In this document: positions 47,701-59,110 of the stretch, piece after piece
Position numbering within the stretch: position 1 is the stretch's first letter
How the letters are laid out: each line of letters begins with the position of its first letter
Source of the DNA: Amblyornis subalaris
Lineage: Eukaryota; Chordata; Aves; Passeriformes; Ptilonorhynchidae
Reading direction: 5' to 3'
Length of the DNA: 64,000 bases
Assembly (NCBI GenBank): GCA_018881555.1
Contig: JACAXG010000132.1
Span: forward strand, 1,769,176-1,833,175
Translations under genes and position numbers: made by a program
Notes under the pieces: generated by a model
What the model saw: only the letters and a program-made list of their open reading frames with translations
Database searches by the model: none
Told to the model about the DNA's origin: nothing

Positions 47701-49560
47701 GGGCCATATTTTTCTATGCTTAATTCTTTATTTAATTTTAATTGAATGCTTGAGTTAGTGTCCTCTTAGCAAGCCATTGGCTTATGGCTCATTAGTTTAA
47801 GTAGGTCTGATATCCATGTTTGAATGATGTTTGTACATAAATCCTTTCCGGGTGCTAGAAATTATATATGGGAATAGTCACCTTCTTGCTTAATGGTAGC
47901 TTTTCTCTGAATAGCAGGACTATCTGCTGGATTAACTTCATCAGTGTGGGTATCTAAGGGCTGCAGAGGTCACTTGCTCCTCTGCAGATCAGTAGGTAAG
48001 TTGAAGGGAGAACTTCTTCATCATTTCTATCTGCAGTTCCATCATCTGGGGAAAGGGCCTCGCTTAATAATCTGATTGTAGCTTTGTTACTGACTTTTTT
48101 GAGGTACATTTTGTGTTTAAGTTTCTTTTTTTTTTATTTTACCTTCTGGTGGGCAAGGCCTGTGACTGGAGAGGTGCCCCTTTGCTGGAAGCTGCAGGGT
48201 CCTGTGAGACTCCCATGAGCTAGTCCCAAAACCAGAAGTCAGCATCACACTGGTGACAACCTTCTTCCCCTGTGCCTGAACCTATGGCCACAAGTGGAAG
48301 GAGGGAAGGAGAAGACAGGGGAGAAAGGAGTCATTCCTGCTGGACCATGCTGCTCTGTGTAGTAAAAGAATGTGGTGGCTGTGATGGCAGCATCAGGTAT
48401 GGCAAAACACCCCATCCACTGGAGTGTCAGCTGGAAGAACTAATCCAGTTCTGCATGTGCTGGAATAGGTAGAAGCTAAAATTGGATGAGACCTTGTGAA
48501 TCCTCCCAGTTCTGTTACCAGCTTCTGGTGAGCATGCTGAGAGCACAGCTCTGTCTCTACCACCGTGGGTTTTTAGACCAGGATCATTGACGTCTTCTTT
48601 GCAGCCCTCCTGGCAAATCCAAGGATGCATTAAACATGTATTTACACTCCCAAAAGCAAGCTGTGGCAGTCTGGATTATTTTTCTTCAGACTTCCTCTAT
48701 TTCTGCATCAGCTTTGATTGTCAGTTCTCCTGCACACATCCATCTGGGCCAAGTCAGGATGTCATCTGTGCAGCTATTCTGGGATGCTGGGGATGCTGCG
48801 ATGGTGCCTTGGAAGAAAACTCCCCTGCTGGTAGTGCCCAGCCAGCACGGAGATGCCAAGAGAGCAAAAAAAAAAGGAGCCAAGACCTGACTGTGTCCTG
48901 GCTTTGCCTGTGTGGCCACAAGAGAGATGCACTGCAGGGAGAGAAACCACTGTTAGCAGAGTCTGGGCTGGAGGAATGCTTTCCAGAAGTGCTGCCCCCG
49001 GAGAGCTCCCTGACTGGGCACAAGGGCTGGCTGTGGCCCTCTTCTCCAGCTTTAGGTGACATATCTACTTCTGGATTAGCTCCTCGTGTTAGGAAAACAT
49101 TCAAACAGGGCCATGGGAAGGTTGGAAGTTGTTCACATGGCTTATCCTCGTTCACAGTGGTAAAAAATAGCATTGCATGAGGAAGGAGGTATCGGAGGGG
49201 GCAAAGAGCTGGTTGAGTCCATTTTCTTCATTAAAGTGGAGCTTGGTATTGCAGTGCTTGGGAGCTGCTGAGTTAGTTCTGCATGGAGCAGGCACAGTGA
49301 CACTGTAAGTGGAAATTGTGCCTGGTTTGTATTGCAGCAGCCCAGGAGAGAGGCATGAGGGTCAGTTGGTGTGGCTGGGACCCCGAAGCCCACCCTCCTG
49401 CTCTGCAGTGCCAGTGGATGTCACCCCACTCACAAGGGACTGCCTGGGCACCGCCCTGCTCCCCCATTCCAACAAATGTCTCCATATCTGAGACACAGAG
49501 GTCGCAAATTAGTCTCAAAAATGGCCATTCGGGGTCAGATGATGTTATTCCAGTATTTTT
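44791..49560. other. No gene seen; one MIR-like piece
   Basis: No nameable gene. A MIR-like piece lies at 45985-46100. The longest plus-strand open frame in the window (48587-49180, 197 codons) has no domain, is Cys- and Ser-rich, and has no splice context, so it is rejected. Open frames on the opposite strand across the same interval show that composition alone keeps frames open. Confidence 0.6.
45985..46100 (-). repeat. MIR/L2-type fragment, antisense
   Basis: Read in the given direction the order is ctgcatgaccttgg, then ctctccatgcctcagtttgcctacct, then a small ataga-ttaagtaatgc piece. This is the antisense form of the MIR/L2 region that reads aaactgaggcacagagaggttaagt and cttgcccaaggtcacacag in sense. 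The copy is worn but the order is clear. Confidence 0.65.
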
Positions 49561-49573
49561 AAGCCACCAGAGT

Positions 49574-49700
49574 GTATTGTTTGTCTTGGACAAATAACAA
49601 GGCCCGGAGGATTTGCCGGTTGAAGGTCCACGCTGCAGCCCGGTGCCTGTAGTTGATGTAGTTGCTCTTGCTGCAGATTTGTAGGATGGTCTTGTGGGGA
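49574..49700 (-). other. Exon-like coding patch, identity unknown
   Basis: On the minus strand one frame stays open for about 45 codons and has strikingly coding-like codon use: ATC, TGC, AGC, AAC, TAC, ATC, AAC, TAC, CAC, ACC, TTC, AAC, CGG, CTC and GCC in quick succession. The peptide includes ICSKSNYINYRHRAAAWTF and continues with NRQILRALLFVQDK, then reaches a stop at about 49560. An acceptor-like word (ctacaaatctgcag) lies at the start side near 49671-49684 and a weak donor-like gtggct near 49563-49568. I do not recognise a family. The other two minus frames are also open, so this may be chance or a remnant of a processed pseudogene. Confidence 0.22.
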
Positions 49701-50294
49701 GCACTTAAACAGTGTGGTTAAAAAGCTACTGGGCTAACTTACAAAAAGCCCCAAATTGTTGGCAGTTTCCAGCCAGGAAGGATAGATAGTCTTGTAATTT
49801 GCAGACACCACAGGGAGTACGAACCATGAGTTTCAGGGCCTTGACCCAGGAGCTGGCGTTGGAGCTGCCTGCCCTGACCCTTCATCAAGAGGGAGAGGCT
49901 GTGGAGCAGGATGGGTGCTAGCTCCAGTGCCTGACCCTAAACCGCTGTCAGTGAGATGGGGAACAGACTGCAGCGGTTCATATGTGGGCACATGTTGAGC
50001 TCTGCCATCTCGGTGAGGGTCCCAGCCCCCGGGAAAGGGGTAGAGTGACAACCTTTTAAATGAACCCAGTGGGAATTGCTGGAGCTATTGAGTTAGAGCT
50101 GATATTCTCTGCTCTACAGGGTGTTTAATTCATTAATATTGTTAGAATTTCTTGGTAAAAACAGATGCTTTCAAGAAATGTAGCAGAATCCTTTTCTCTC
50201 TCTTTTTCCACATGCTGGTAAATGGAGTCTATGCTTTGGAGAGGTACCCACCACTCTCTGAATTCAGGCCCCTCTGCAGCAGAGAAGTTATTTT

Positions 50295-50330
50295 AAAAAG
50301 GAAAAAAAAAAGAAAGGAAAAAAAAAAAAG
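50295..50330 (+). repeat. Pure purine A-rich tract
   Basis: Thirty-six bases contain only A and G, mostly A runs separated by GG, G and GG. Low-complexity DNA with no coding content. Confidence 0.9.
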
Positions 50331-51756
50331 CCACACATCAAGCAGTCTTGCCCTTAACTCTGGATTTACCAGCTGCAGAGTGGAAAGAGAGTTGTTCCTT
50401 AACATTTTGCAGTTGTGAAATGATGGAGAGGTAATCTTAAACCTGCATTCATTTTCTATTGCCCATTTTAGCTCTTGAGCGGTTTTAAAACTTGCAGTTT
50501 TAGCGGTTTAGGAAACAGAGTTGCTCTTCTCATGTAAATTCCCCCGGTAACTGGGACAAAGAAAGGCACAAAAGGTTCAAGGGAGCGAGATACTGCAGTT
50601 GTTTCTGGATGGGGCGTTCTCCAAAGTTTGCCCTTTAGATGGCAGGCGGAGGGGGCTGTGGGGCTGGTGCCCTGNGTGGGACTGGGGCAGCCGTGGGGCT
50701 CTGTCCTTTGCCTGCCAAAAGGCAGCAAAGTGCTCACTGAACCTGGAAACCCTCTGTGGAGCCTCTACATTCCTTGGGCAGGCAGCGGAGGTTGGGGCAG
50801 CTGCTCAGGGGTTTGTGGTTGCTGGCAGGGCAGTGAGGGTGCTGCTCTGGTGTCACTGTGAGCACACTGACACTCTTGTTTTCCAGAGTGAGGGATGTGG
50901 AGGCTGAGGGGCTTCGCATGTTATCATGCTTGGTCTCCTCAGCAGCAGGCATACAGCAAGAAGCTTGCAGGAGCGATTATTTTGAATTTTAGTGTGAGGG
51001 TATGGCACAGTCTCGGTCACTCAGTAGGCATGTCCTTCCAGGTGACAAAACCCATGTGTTTGTAGTCCAGCTGTTTCCCCTTATGCTTGTTCTTGTGATG
51101 GGTGTCATCTCCACACAGTTACCCCTGCTCGTTCCTCGCCTTGCAGCCCACCAGCTGTGACCTGTCTCTCCCAAAGTGATTTTCCCAGTAACATCTGAAG
51201 AGACACTTCCTAATTTTATACCTCTTTTTAACATCCTAGCAGGGGTCTGCCAGTCAGCATTGACTGAGAGACAGAGTTGCTAATTGTGGGGGACTAAGTT
51301 AAGGTGCTCATGTGTGGCTGCAGGTACACCTTTGGTAGCCAGCAGCCACCTACCAATATAATGGTTATAGAAACCTGACTGCTTGCTTNGTAAGGAGAGT
51401 TCCTGTTATTAGCAATATTGATTTAAAGTTTCTCACAGCCAGGATTCCCTCTGCTTTTTACGAAAAATTGTATGTACAAAGCCCATTCAAGGGGATTGCA
51501 GATGGTTTTAAACTCCTCCCTGCAGTGTTTGAAGGCCATCAGGTCTGTAAATCTGTAAAAAATAGGGATTGAGTACAAGAAGTAGTGAAAATAAGTTGGT
51601 TTCTATTGCATGAAGAGCAGAGCTTAAATTAAGCAGAAGAAAAATACTTTTTCTGATACGAGGTGTGATAGTAATACAGGCCAGGTCTGCTCTGAAGAGT
51701 TTTGCCAGCACAGCTACNTTGGTCAAGGATATTGATGAAGTGTGGGTTTGGTTTGT

Positions 51757-51773
51757 TGTTTTTTTTTTTTTTN
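51757..51773 (+). repeat. T homopolymer run ending in an unresolved base
   Basis: About sixteen T residues precede a single n at 51773. The unresolved base at the end of the run suggests that run length was not resolved by sequencing. Confidence 0.8.
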
Positions 51774-52424
51774 CCACACTGCTGTAGCCGTTCAGGCAAA
51801 ATCCCCAGTGATTCCATAGATGCAATTATGCCAGCAAAACTGTGCTTTTGATGATATGGCTGATTTTGCTCACTGGAGGGCAAAATGTTGTGAAGCCATG
51901 CTGGCTAGAGCTTGCTTTCTCCAGTTTAAATTTTGTGTGCTCCAAGGGTATAGTTTGACAAGCTTTTCTTTCAGTGCCCATGCCAGCTTCAGCAGTCACT
52001 CCCCCATGCAGATTGTCTTTGGGATATGGTTTTGCACTCTGGCTGATACAGCATCAGTCTGAAGCAGCTGAAGGGAATGGCCTCACCGTGGCTCTGCAGC
52101 ATTTCTCCTTACCCAGTGCTGGTGTTTCTGACTCCTGTCAGCTAACGCTGAAAGCTGTAGTGACAGATAACTTGGCAGAGGAGGGCTGCTTTTTTCCTTC
52201 TTTATCTTTCTGGGGTTTTTTTTCAGTGTGTGGATTTAGCTTCCCAAACTGGTTCACTGTGGAATCAGATGAGCCATGGTGAAAACCATAGAGACCTGCA
52301 GACCTGGGCTGCTGCCCGTGGTTGGACCCACTCAAGAGGGTTATAAACTATGCTCTCCTCTGTACTGCCATGGCTGGGAGACCAAATCAGAGAAGGGCTT
52401 TGGGTTAAAAATAACCCACCCGAG

Positions 52425-52585
52425 CACTCCGGCTGATGGCCTGGCTGGGGTCAGTCCCAGCGTCCGGCTCGCCGTGCGCGTTGGCCACCAGCTGCACGGC
52501 CAAGATGCAGGCGAGGGCAAGACACGGGAGAGCAGCCGGGATCGCCTGACCTGGCGCGGCTGCCGGGAGAAACACGAGACGAGCT
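52425..52585. promoter_or_regulatory. CpG-rich patch
   Basis: About eighteen CpGs occur in 160 bases, with runs such as gtccggctcgccgtgcgcg near 52460-52480 and cctggcgcggctgccggga near 52551-52569. The density is much higher than in the flanks. No gene start is recognised on either strand. It may be a CpG island of a gene outside my recognition, a GC-rich exon remnant or an orphan regulatory patch. Confidence 0.28.
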
Positions 52586-55439
52586 ATGGTTTTATAGTAC
52601 TTAACTCACTGGCAGAGTGCTGCTGGAGCAGGTCTATACTGGGAATGTCTCGCACCACAGTCTAGGAATGCTGGATTAGCCTTAATAGCCTCCATAGCGC
52701 AGATGGAGCTTGTGCCGTTGGAGCTGCATTTTTGTGGTTTCACACAGCCCATCTCAGAGCGAGACAGTGCACAAAAGCGTGTCTTTGCAGGTGGAAGGAT
52801 TTCTACCAGATCAGCTGTAGGAAGAGTCATTCGTAGGTATTTTCTTTGTGGATATTTGAGCCTTCTGTGGGGCCCCATAGCATGGGAGTCTGTTACGTAA
52901 ATAGAAAGACACAAGACTTTGTGTTGAGGACCATATTACAGGGTAAAGGTCTAAGACTGATTGAAATCAACAGCTTCCNCTTAAAACCCCATCCATAAAA
53001 AAAAAAAATTACTTCTTTTGCAGAAGGTGAAGCCCAACTAATTAGACCAATATCAAGAATTGCTGACAAAATCTTGGGTTGGGGGCAACTCTGCTGTGTA
53101 TAGTATGAGCCTAGTCCCTTGAAATCCTATGATTTTTGATTTCTTCTATTTTTTCAGGGGTTCTAATTGTTTTTAAATTCAGTCTGTTAGCAAAGGTATA
53201 AGAAAATGGAGCTCTTCTCCGTTTTGATAGCCTCCAGTATTTGAATACCTTCTTCTGTGAAATGCAAAGAGGAATCCTTTTACTTCATGTTCTGCCTGAT
53301 GTTGACTTTAAAAAAAATGGACAAAATGCTGCCCTCAGGGAAAACGGGTTGCAAAGCTTCTCATTCTTAGTTGGGGCCAGGTTTCACCCAAAGTATTCCC
53401 CACTTCCCACATTTGCAAACCAAAAAATGTGGTTTAACCAAAAGTAGAGCTGTCAGGCAAGTGCTGGGCTGCAGTGTAGATCATGCAGTGCATCTAACTT
53501 GGACTCCTTAAAATATTGCTGCTGGCTGCCCTCTACCTCATCGATGTGCTGGAGGGCTCCCATCCCACTCCGTGGAGAAGGGGCTTCTCCCATGTTTCTG
53601 AGCTGTAAGAGGCCGGGAGGGGGGGTGTGGCAGTTCAGGTTAGATGCCAGTGCTTGGGGTTTCCTTACATCTGGTGGAGATGCAGGGTGGGCAGCAGCGT
53701 GGTGCGGTCCTGTGCTGTGGTTGTGTCCTCCAGCAGAGCCCACAGGCTGTGAACATCCTTCAAGCAAGGAGTCTCCTCCAGGGTGACTCGCATTTTGCAG
53801 CAACGAGGCCTTGGGTGACTTGCCCAGCGAAGGCTGGAAGTCGGAGATAGGGGTTCTTGCTCGAAAGGGCATTTGATGATTCAGCACACATGTGTGAGCA
53901 CAGCATTCATTCGTGCAGATCTCTGCAGTTGTTGGGCATAATAGAACATGTTGGTATCCTCTTCCTTGGTGAATGGAGTTAATCCGCCAACACAATAGAC
54001 TAAAATGTCTCCTGAGCCCTACGGAAGCTATCACGTTAAAACAGGTTTATTCACTTTTAGAAATATATTATGTAAAAACTTACTTAGAGAGCTCATTAAA
54101 ACCAGGATTTCTTTGTCCTTGTAAGACATTGGGGCTCACTAAGAAAAGCCTATTGAGTGTGGGTTTATTTTTCAAGCGTGCAATGTGTGTCTGATTCTAA
54201 AATCTTTCTGAAAAATAGCTCTTCTGTTTATGCAGGAACCACATTTCCTTCCATGCTAATGTATTTTCTTTAAAAATATTAGTGAAACGCTATGGAGGCA
54301 CAAAGTTCCTCAATACATGTATTAATCTTAGCATGCAATCAGCAGTTCTAGCTTACTGACACTAGTTCACGTCTTGCAGAAAATGTGAGCCTGAAGGGAA
54401 GCATATGGCAAGAGCATTGTAACCTGCTAGGATCACTGCCTTTGTTTGCCTTTTAACTATTGGTCCAAACTTGTACATGAAGATTTGGTTGTTAAGTCTG
54501 GAAATATGCCACAAAGATGATTTGACAAGTGTCTTAATGCCAGGAAGCACCATGATGTGTTGTGAAAAAAAAGCCAGCTGACCAGATGAAAATAGCTTTT
54601 GTGATGGCAATCTCTTGCACGTTGTTGCAGTTAGAGATAAAACATTCTCCTGAGCTTGGAAAGAAAAAATCAAAATTTAGAGAAAAATTGACCATGTGGC
54701 AATCTACTGGGCTGCTGCTACAAGCTGTAGCTCAGCTGGGACTCAGGGTACCTGTCTGACCTTTGGATGGTCTGTGCTGCACCAGCTGCACTGAGTGTCC
54801 AGTAGCTCTTAGTTTCAGTGTACGAAGTGGGGTGGCCTTTGGTGTACATCCTGTGCAAGGCTGCAGGGTGTGATTTAGGAGGTTGAAGAGTTCTACCTCT
54901 GTAACATGGGAGGGCAGTGGGCACCACTATACATTCTTAGTTGATCACCTTGCATGCTTCTTGCAAGGTCAGCTTCAAACTATGACTAATTCCTCTGCAA
55001 AAGAAACAGATGTCAGGATTAATTCATTTATATCTCTACATCACAGCACNATGTATTTTTTTACTACTGTAATTTGGGTCCTGTAATATATTTGCTTGCT
55101 TTTTCCCCGTAGCTGTTATTCTAGTATGAATATCATTAATCTCCATCCCCTCAGAACAATTGACTTTTGGGGGGAGGGAGGAAATGGGAAGAAAGAGGAC
55201 ATTAGGTTGTTCTGGGATAGTGACTGGGGTTGTGACCATATTTAACTATTACACATCAGTTAAGCTTCAAAGCTTTATCTTCCCTGAAGAAATAGCTGCA
55301 TTCAGCTGCCCATGGCTGAGTCTCGTTATACCTTGTTATTTCCATGAAAAGAGGAGAAGAGAAAGAAGGAATTTTTAAACAGTGAGTTCTTACTATTTGT
55401 TTGGGGTCAGGCACATAATTACTTTCACAGAATGGCTTC
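52586..55439. other. No gene seen; one MIR-like piece
   Basis: No nameable gene. A minus-strand open frame of 193 codons (53453-54034) is Pro-, His- and Ser-rich with no domain and is rejected. A MIR-like piece lies at 53785-53865. Confidence 0.6.
53785..53865 (+). repeat. MIR-like fragment
   Basis: The order cattttgcag, a worn aacgaggc, then gggtgacttgccca and finally a gtcggagataggggttctt-like end follows the MIR core and tail (cattttacag, gaggc, gtgacttgcccaag, and an ending in a gattcgaac-like motif). The match is short and diverged, so confidence is moderate. Confidence 0.42.
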
Positions 55440-55610
55440 CAGGATGTTATCTCCAGATGTGGGTTCAGGATCCTGCCCCGCCAATGGCCAAATCAGGTAA
55501 ATTGCGGGGTCATGTGTCCTTTCTGTAAGTTGGGGATAGTGGCCTTCCCTGCCTGGCAGAAGTGTTGTGAGGATGAGTTTTTTTAAGATGAGAAAATTCT
55601 CACATGTTGA
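55440..55610 (-). repeat. MIR/L2-type fragment, antisense
   Basis: Read in the given direction it keeps gtgggttcaggatcctgcc, then a worn ggtcatgtgtc, then ctttctgtaagttggggatagt, cctgcctggcag and gtgttgtgaggatgag in the order of antisense MIR/L2. The last two are the piece that in intact copies reads as gttgttgtgaggattaaat. Divergence is high but the order is convincing. Confidence 0.6.
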
Positions 55611-58099
55611 GAAGGCAGCTTAAGGAGGAAGGAAGGACCTTTGGCAATGCCAGCCTCTCAAGGAGAATTGCCACTTAGATCCTTTGCTGTTGGACAACTT
55701 GTAGCTCTAGACTGCCTCCATGCTTCCTGTGTGTAGATCCAGCGTCAGCAGAAATGTCAAGAACTGTGTCTTTACTGGGAGATAGTCCATCCAGCTCAGC
55801 ACAGAGGGATGATGCAAGAGACAGTGGTACTGCCTCTGCTTTCCTTAGAAAAAGAGTTGTAATCCAGGTTATGCCAGTTTTCTGAACACTTTGGGAGCCC
55901 CATCTCACCACAGAGAGTGCCGGTTTATCTGAAAATACCCAAACGCATTAATTTTGATTTATTTAAACATTTTTAATAATAATTGGATATTTCTGGAAAC
56001 AGATACTGCACAGCTATATTTCACCCCAGACCAAAAGTTGGAGGCCAGGTTGTAAACACATGAAAAATAAGGCTGAAATAGGTTTAAGCTATGTTGTAAA
56101 AGAGCCACTGACATTTGCTCTTTATTACATGTATAAGATATGTAATAGCAATTGACTGCACAGGCAGTCTGTAGACAGATAATGCAGCGCATGTGTGTGT
56201 GTAGTCCTCCTCTGGAAAACGGCTTTAAAAAAGATCCATCCCAATCTTTATTTTGCTTTTCAGGTTACTTTTCAAGATCCTGGCTCACTGGTTTATTTTG
56301 GCTTGTGTGTATTTATGCTCATTGTGTTCCAAATAAAAAATTTAGAAGTGCGTGTTAAAGCATCCGGGTTTTTCTGGTTTTGAGTAGAATTTGAGATGAG
56401 AACAAGTGGTAGAATTTGGATCAGGTTCACATTCAGAGCATTGTCTGGAGATCTTCAAAGCCTTGTTTAGTTTGGCCCATGTCTAGATAGTAGTCTGTAA
56501 TAACACTTGTTTTGAGCTTGTAACCGTCATCTGGCTTGGACTCCCTAAACTGCGAAGCAGCTCATTCAGAATTTGAGTCAGGTTGTCTGAAAAGCTTTTA
56601 CTTAATTATTTTTTTAATTAACAGGACACTTTCTAATTTCCTTCTTCTTCTGTTCTGTGTTTTACTTGGAGTTGTGGTTTTTCAATTTTTTTAAACTTGC
56701 AGTGAGTGTGCTCATACAAAAAGAGTGCTGTAGAGGGAAAAATTGGCATTACTCACTGGTAATCATATAATGGGGATGGTTTTGGGGTGTGGGGTGAATA
56801 CTAGAAGCCGTTCTTGATGTCTCCAAATCTAGTCTGCTCCAGCATGGTCCAAACTCATCAGCTTGAGGGATGGATCCCAGTTGAGGGGCTCCTCCTGTGG
56901 GTCACGCTGGGCTGTTCAGCACAGTCCTTGTCCATCCTATAGAGACCAACCCAGGGTGTTGTGGTAACCCCAGGACAGCTTTGAATGCGTGTACCAAGGT
57001 TATTATTTCCTTGCATTTATCAGTTGTAATGACCCGGATCAGANGATTTATACCGTTTGCTTATCAGCTGACCTGAAATGCTCCAGCTGGTCACTGCTTG
57101 TCATGCAGTGTCCCATATCCTCTCCACCCTGTCACTCATTTCAGCTTAATTCTACTTGAATTCTTAAAGTAGCCTTTAAGGACATAACTGCACATGGCTC
57201 TAAACTGAGGTTTGTTTCCTGTTTGTCAACTGATAAAGAGTTTCCCAGCTCAGAAATTCATGTCGCATAATCATCTTAACTTATAACCATAAATACATAC
57301 TCCTGAGACAATGTATTCTTTGCATATTGATTAATTGACATGCTCTCTGTATGTTGTTCCTACTTCTGTGCAGTGATTAGAAAATATGTGATTGACACTG
57401 GCATGGAGAGCTCTGTTGTTTGCTGATGGAATTGTTTTTTTTTTTTTTTAAAGAAGGCAACACCAAACCCCTAAATTCATTTACCAAACTTCATGAGTGA
57501 ATTGCTGTATTGCAGAATCTTGTGCACCCTGCATGATTTTTTTCTTGTGTATTTTTGATTATTTTGGCTGTATCCTATCATCTTTCAGGCCTACACCTAT
57601 TAACTGTTCTGTCTGTGTAAATCCAACTCGGGAGGAAGTTCTCCAAATAAAAGTCCTTTAATAGCCCATCAACAGCAAAGCCCATTTTATCCAACATGTA
57701 GCAGTCAAGCAGGGAAGCACTGATAGCTTACATGCTTCGGATGAATGCCTTGCATGCTGGTTTATTACATGAAAAACAAAAGCCTAACTTCGTGCAGGTA
57801 TTTGCTGTATGTTGGTGCTCTGTGGGTTTGGTTTGACTAGTGTGCCATGCTCCACTGACCAGAGCAGGCAGGATGCAACACTTGCCTCTAGAATTCCTGC
57901 AGGAAAATAGAATGGAGGAAAAAATAGTAAGTGTGAAAAGTGAAACCATTTTGCTCTTCCCCCCTCCTTCCCAACATCAGCTTTTTCAGCCAAATATAAT
58001 GCTTCTGCTAGATCAGACTTTAAACCCCTCATTTAGCCATCATTTGTATTTCTGAAAACTATTATTTAACTATTATATGGAAAGCCAGCGGGATTATAA
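55611..58099. other. No gene seen
   Basis: Non-coding DNA, AT-leaning from 55950. A T run lies at about 57436-57450. Open frames are below 85 codons and lack domains. The last 700 bases begin to show conserved-looking words but nothing can be named. Confidence 0.6.
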
Positions 58100-59110
58100 T
58101 TTGAAATAGAAATGCATGTTGGTTCCTTGGCTTTATAATGACATGTTTATCTGCACCTCTAATGCTCTCAATGCCCAAGTCTGCACTTTTGGTTAATATG
58201 TTTGCCGTTCAACAATTGTTTTGCATCAAAATTGCACTAAAACAACAGNATTACATCTCCTGTGTAATTTGTATTCTCTATACACAGCCCTCCCCAATCG
58301 TTTTGCTTAAATCTGTTTGTGTTCAGCATGAAATGTGCAGTAATGGTGGTGTGCTTGTGCACATTACTATGTAGCTTCAGCACCGTTAGGTCCTTACTGA
58401 CACCAGTCTGTAGGTTAAGAACACTTCAATTGGTCTAATTTGCAACCTGATCAGAAACACTGACCTGGTTAGTCTTTAACAATGAATGTGCCTAATGATA
58501 ACTTGTAGACACCCTTAGTGAAGGCAATGATGTGTATACAAGGAGTCATTTCCAGCTACGCCGCGTTAGAAGGTCTCGGGCTGCCTTATCTGGGATATCG
58601 CCTTGTCCTGCGCTTTTCTGCAGCGTGAGGCTTTGTCACCTCTAATGATACCTATCCGTCAAGCTGCATTGATTGAAATGAAGATAAATTGAATTGGTAC
58701 AAACAGGAGTTAGATGACTCATTGATATAATTAGGCTGTCGGAATATCTTGCCACATTTTACTGATGTTAATTATATGGTCTTTTATATGGGAAACTTCA
58801 GTTAATTTTGTTCTCCACAAAAGGAGAATACAGCCATTTATTAATTGTAAGGTGGCTCTTGGCTTTGTAGAAGAAGCCGTTTTCTAGAGGAGAAGGAGGT
58901 ATGTTTACAGAATTTCCTTTAAGCTGTCAAAAGCCTGAAATTGATAACAACTTAAAAGAATCTAAACTGTTAATAGTTTACATTTATAATTCATCTAATG
59001 TGATAGTTTATAACATGAGAACCAAATAAAGAGTGTAATAAAACAATGTATTTATTGCAAATGGAAACGTGCTGAATAATGAAACAATACTAATTGCAGT
59101 TTAAACACTT
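58100..59110. other. Run of conserved-looking non-coding sequence
   Basis: This kilobase contains at least three blocks without repeat or coding signature. About 58120-58330 includes octamer- and SOX-like words. About 58540-58830 keeps CpGs (tacgccgcgttag, ggtctcggg and cctatccgtc) next to homeobox-rich AT DNA. About 58910-59110 has many TAAT, ACAAT and TTTATTGC words. Survival of CpGs inside AT-rich, repeat-free DNA suggests selective constraint. I infer a cluster of conserved non-coding elements; this is by eye only. Confidence 0.35.

Larger units (their letters stand above)
49705..52419. other. No gene seen
   Basis: Non-coding DNA with a purine run at 50295-50330 and a T run near 51757-51773 (with an unresolved base). 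Open frames of up to about 105 codons lack domains. Confidence 0.65.

Noticed and set aside
48587..49180. 197-codon open frame, plus strand
   Set aside because: It has no domain that I recognise, is Cys- and Ser-rich, lacks splice sites or a promoter, and the opposite strand is also open over much of it. It is most likely chance.
53453..54034. 193-codon open frame, minus strand
   Set aside because: The translation is Pro-, His- and Ser-rich with no domain, and a MIR-like piece overlaps its start side. It is not convincing as a gene.
58376..58384. Left half of a REST/NRSF site (TTCAGCACC)
   Set aside because: The right half (GGACAGCG) is not at an accepted spacing. A similar right-half word near 59928 is too far away to belong to it.
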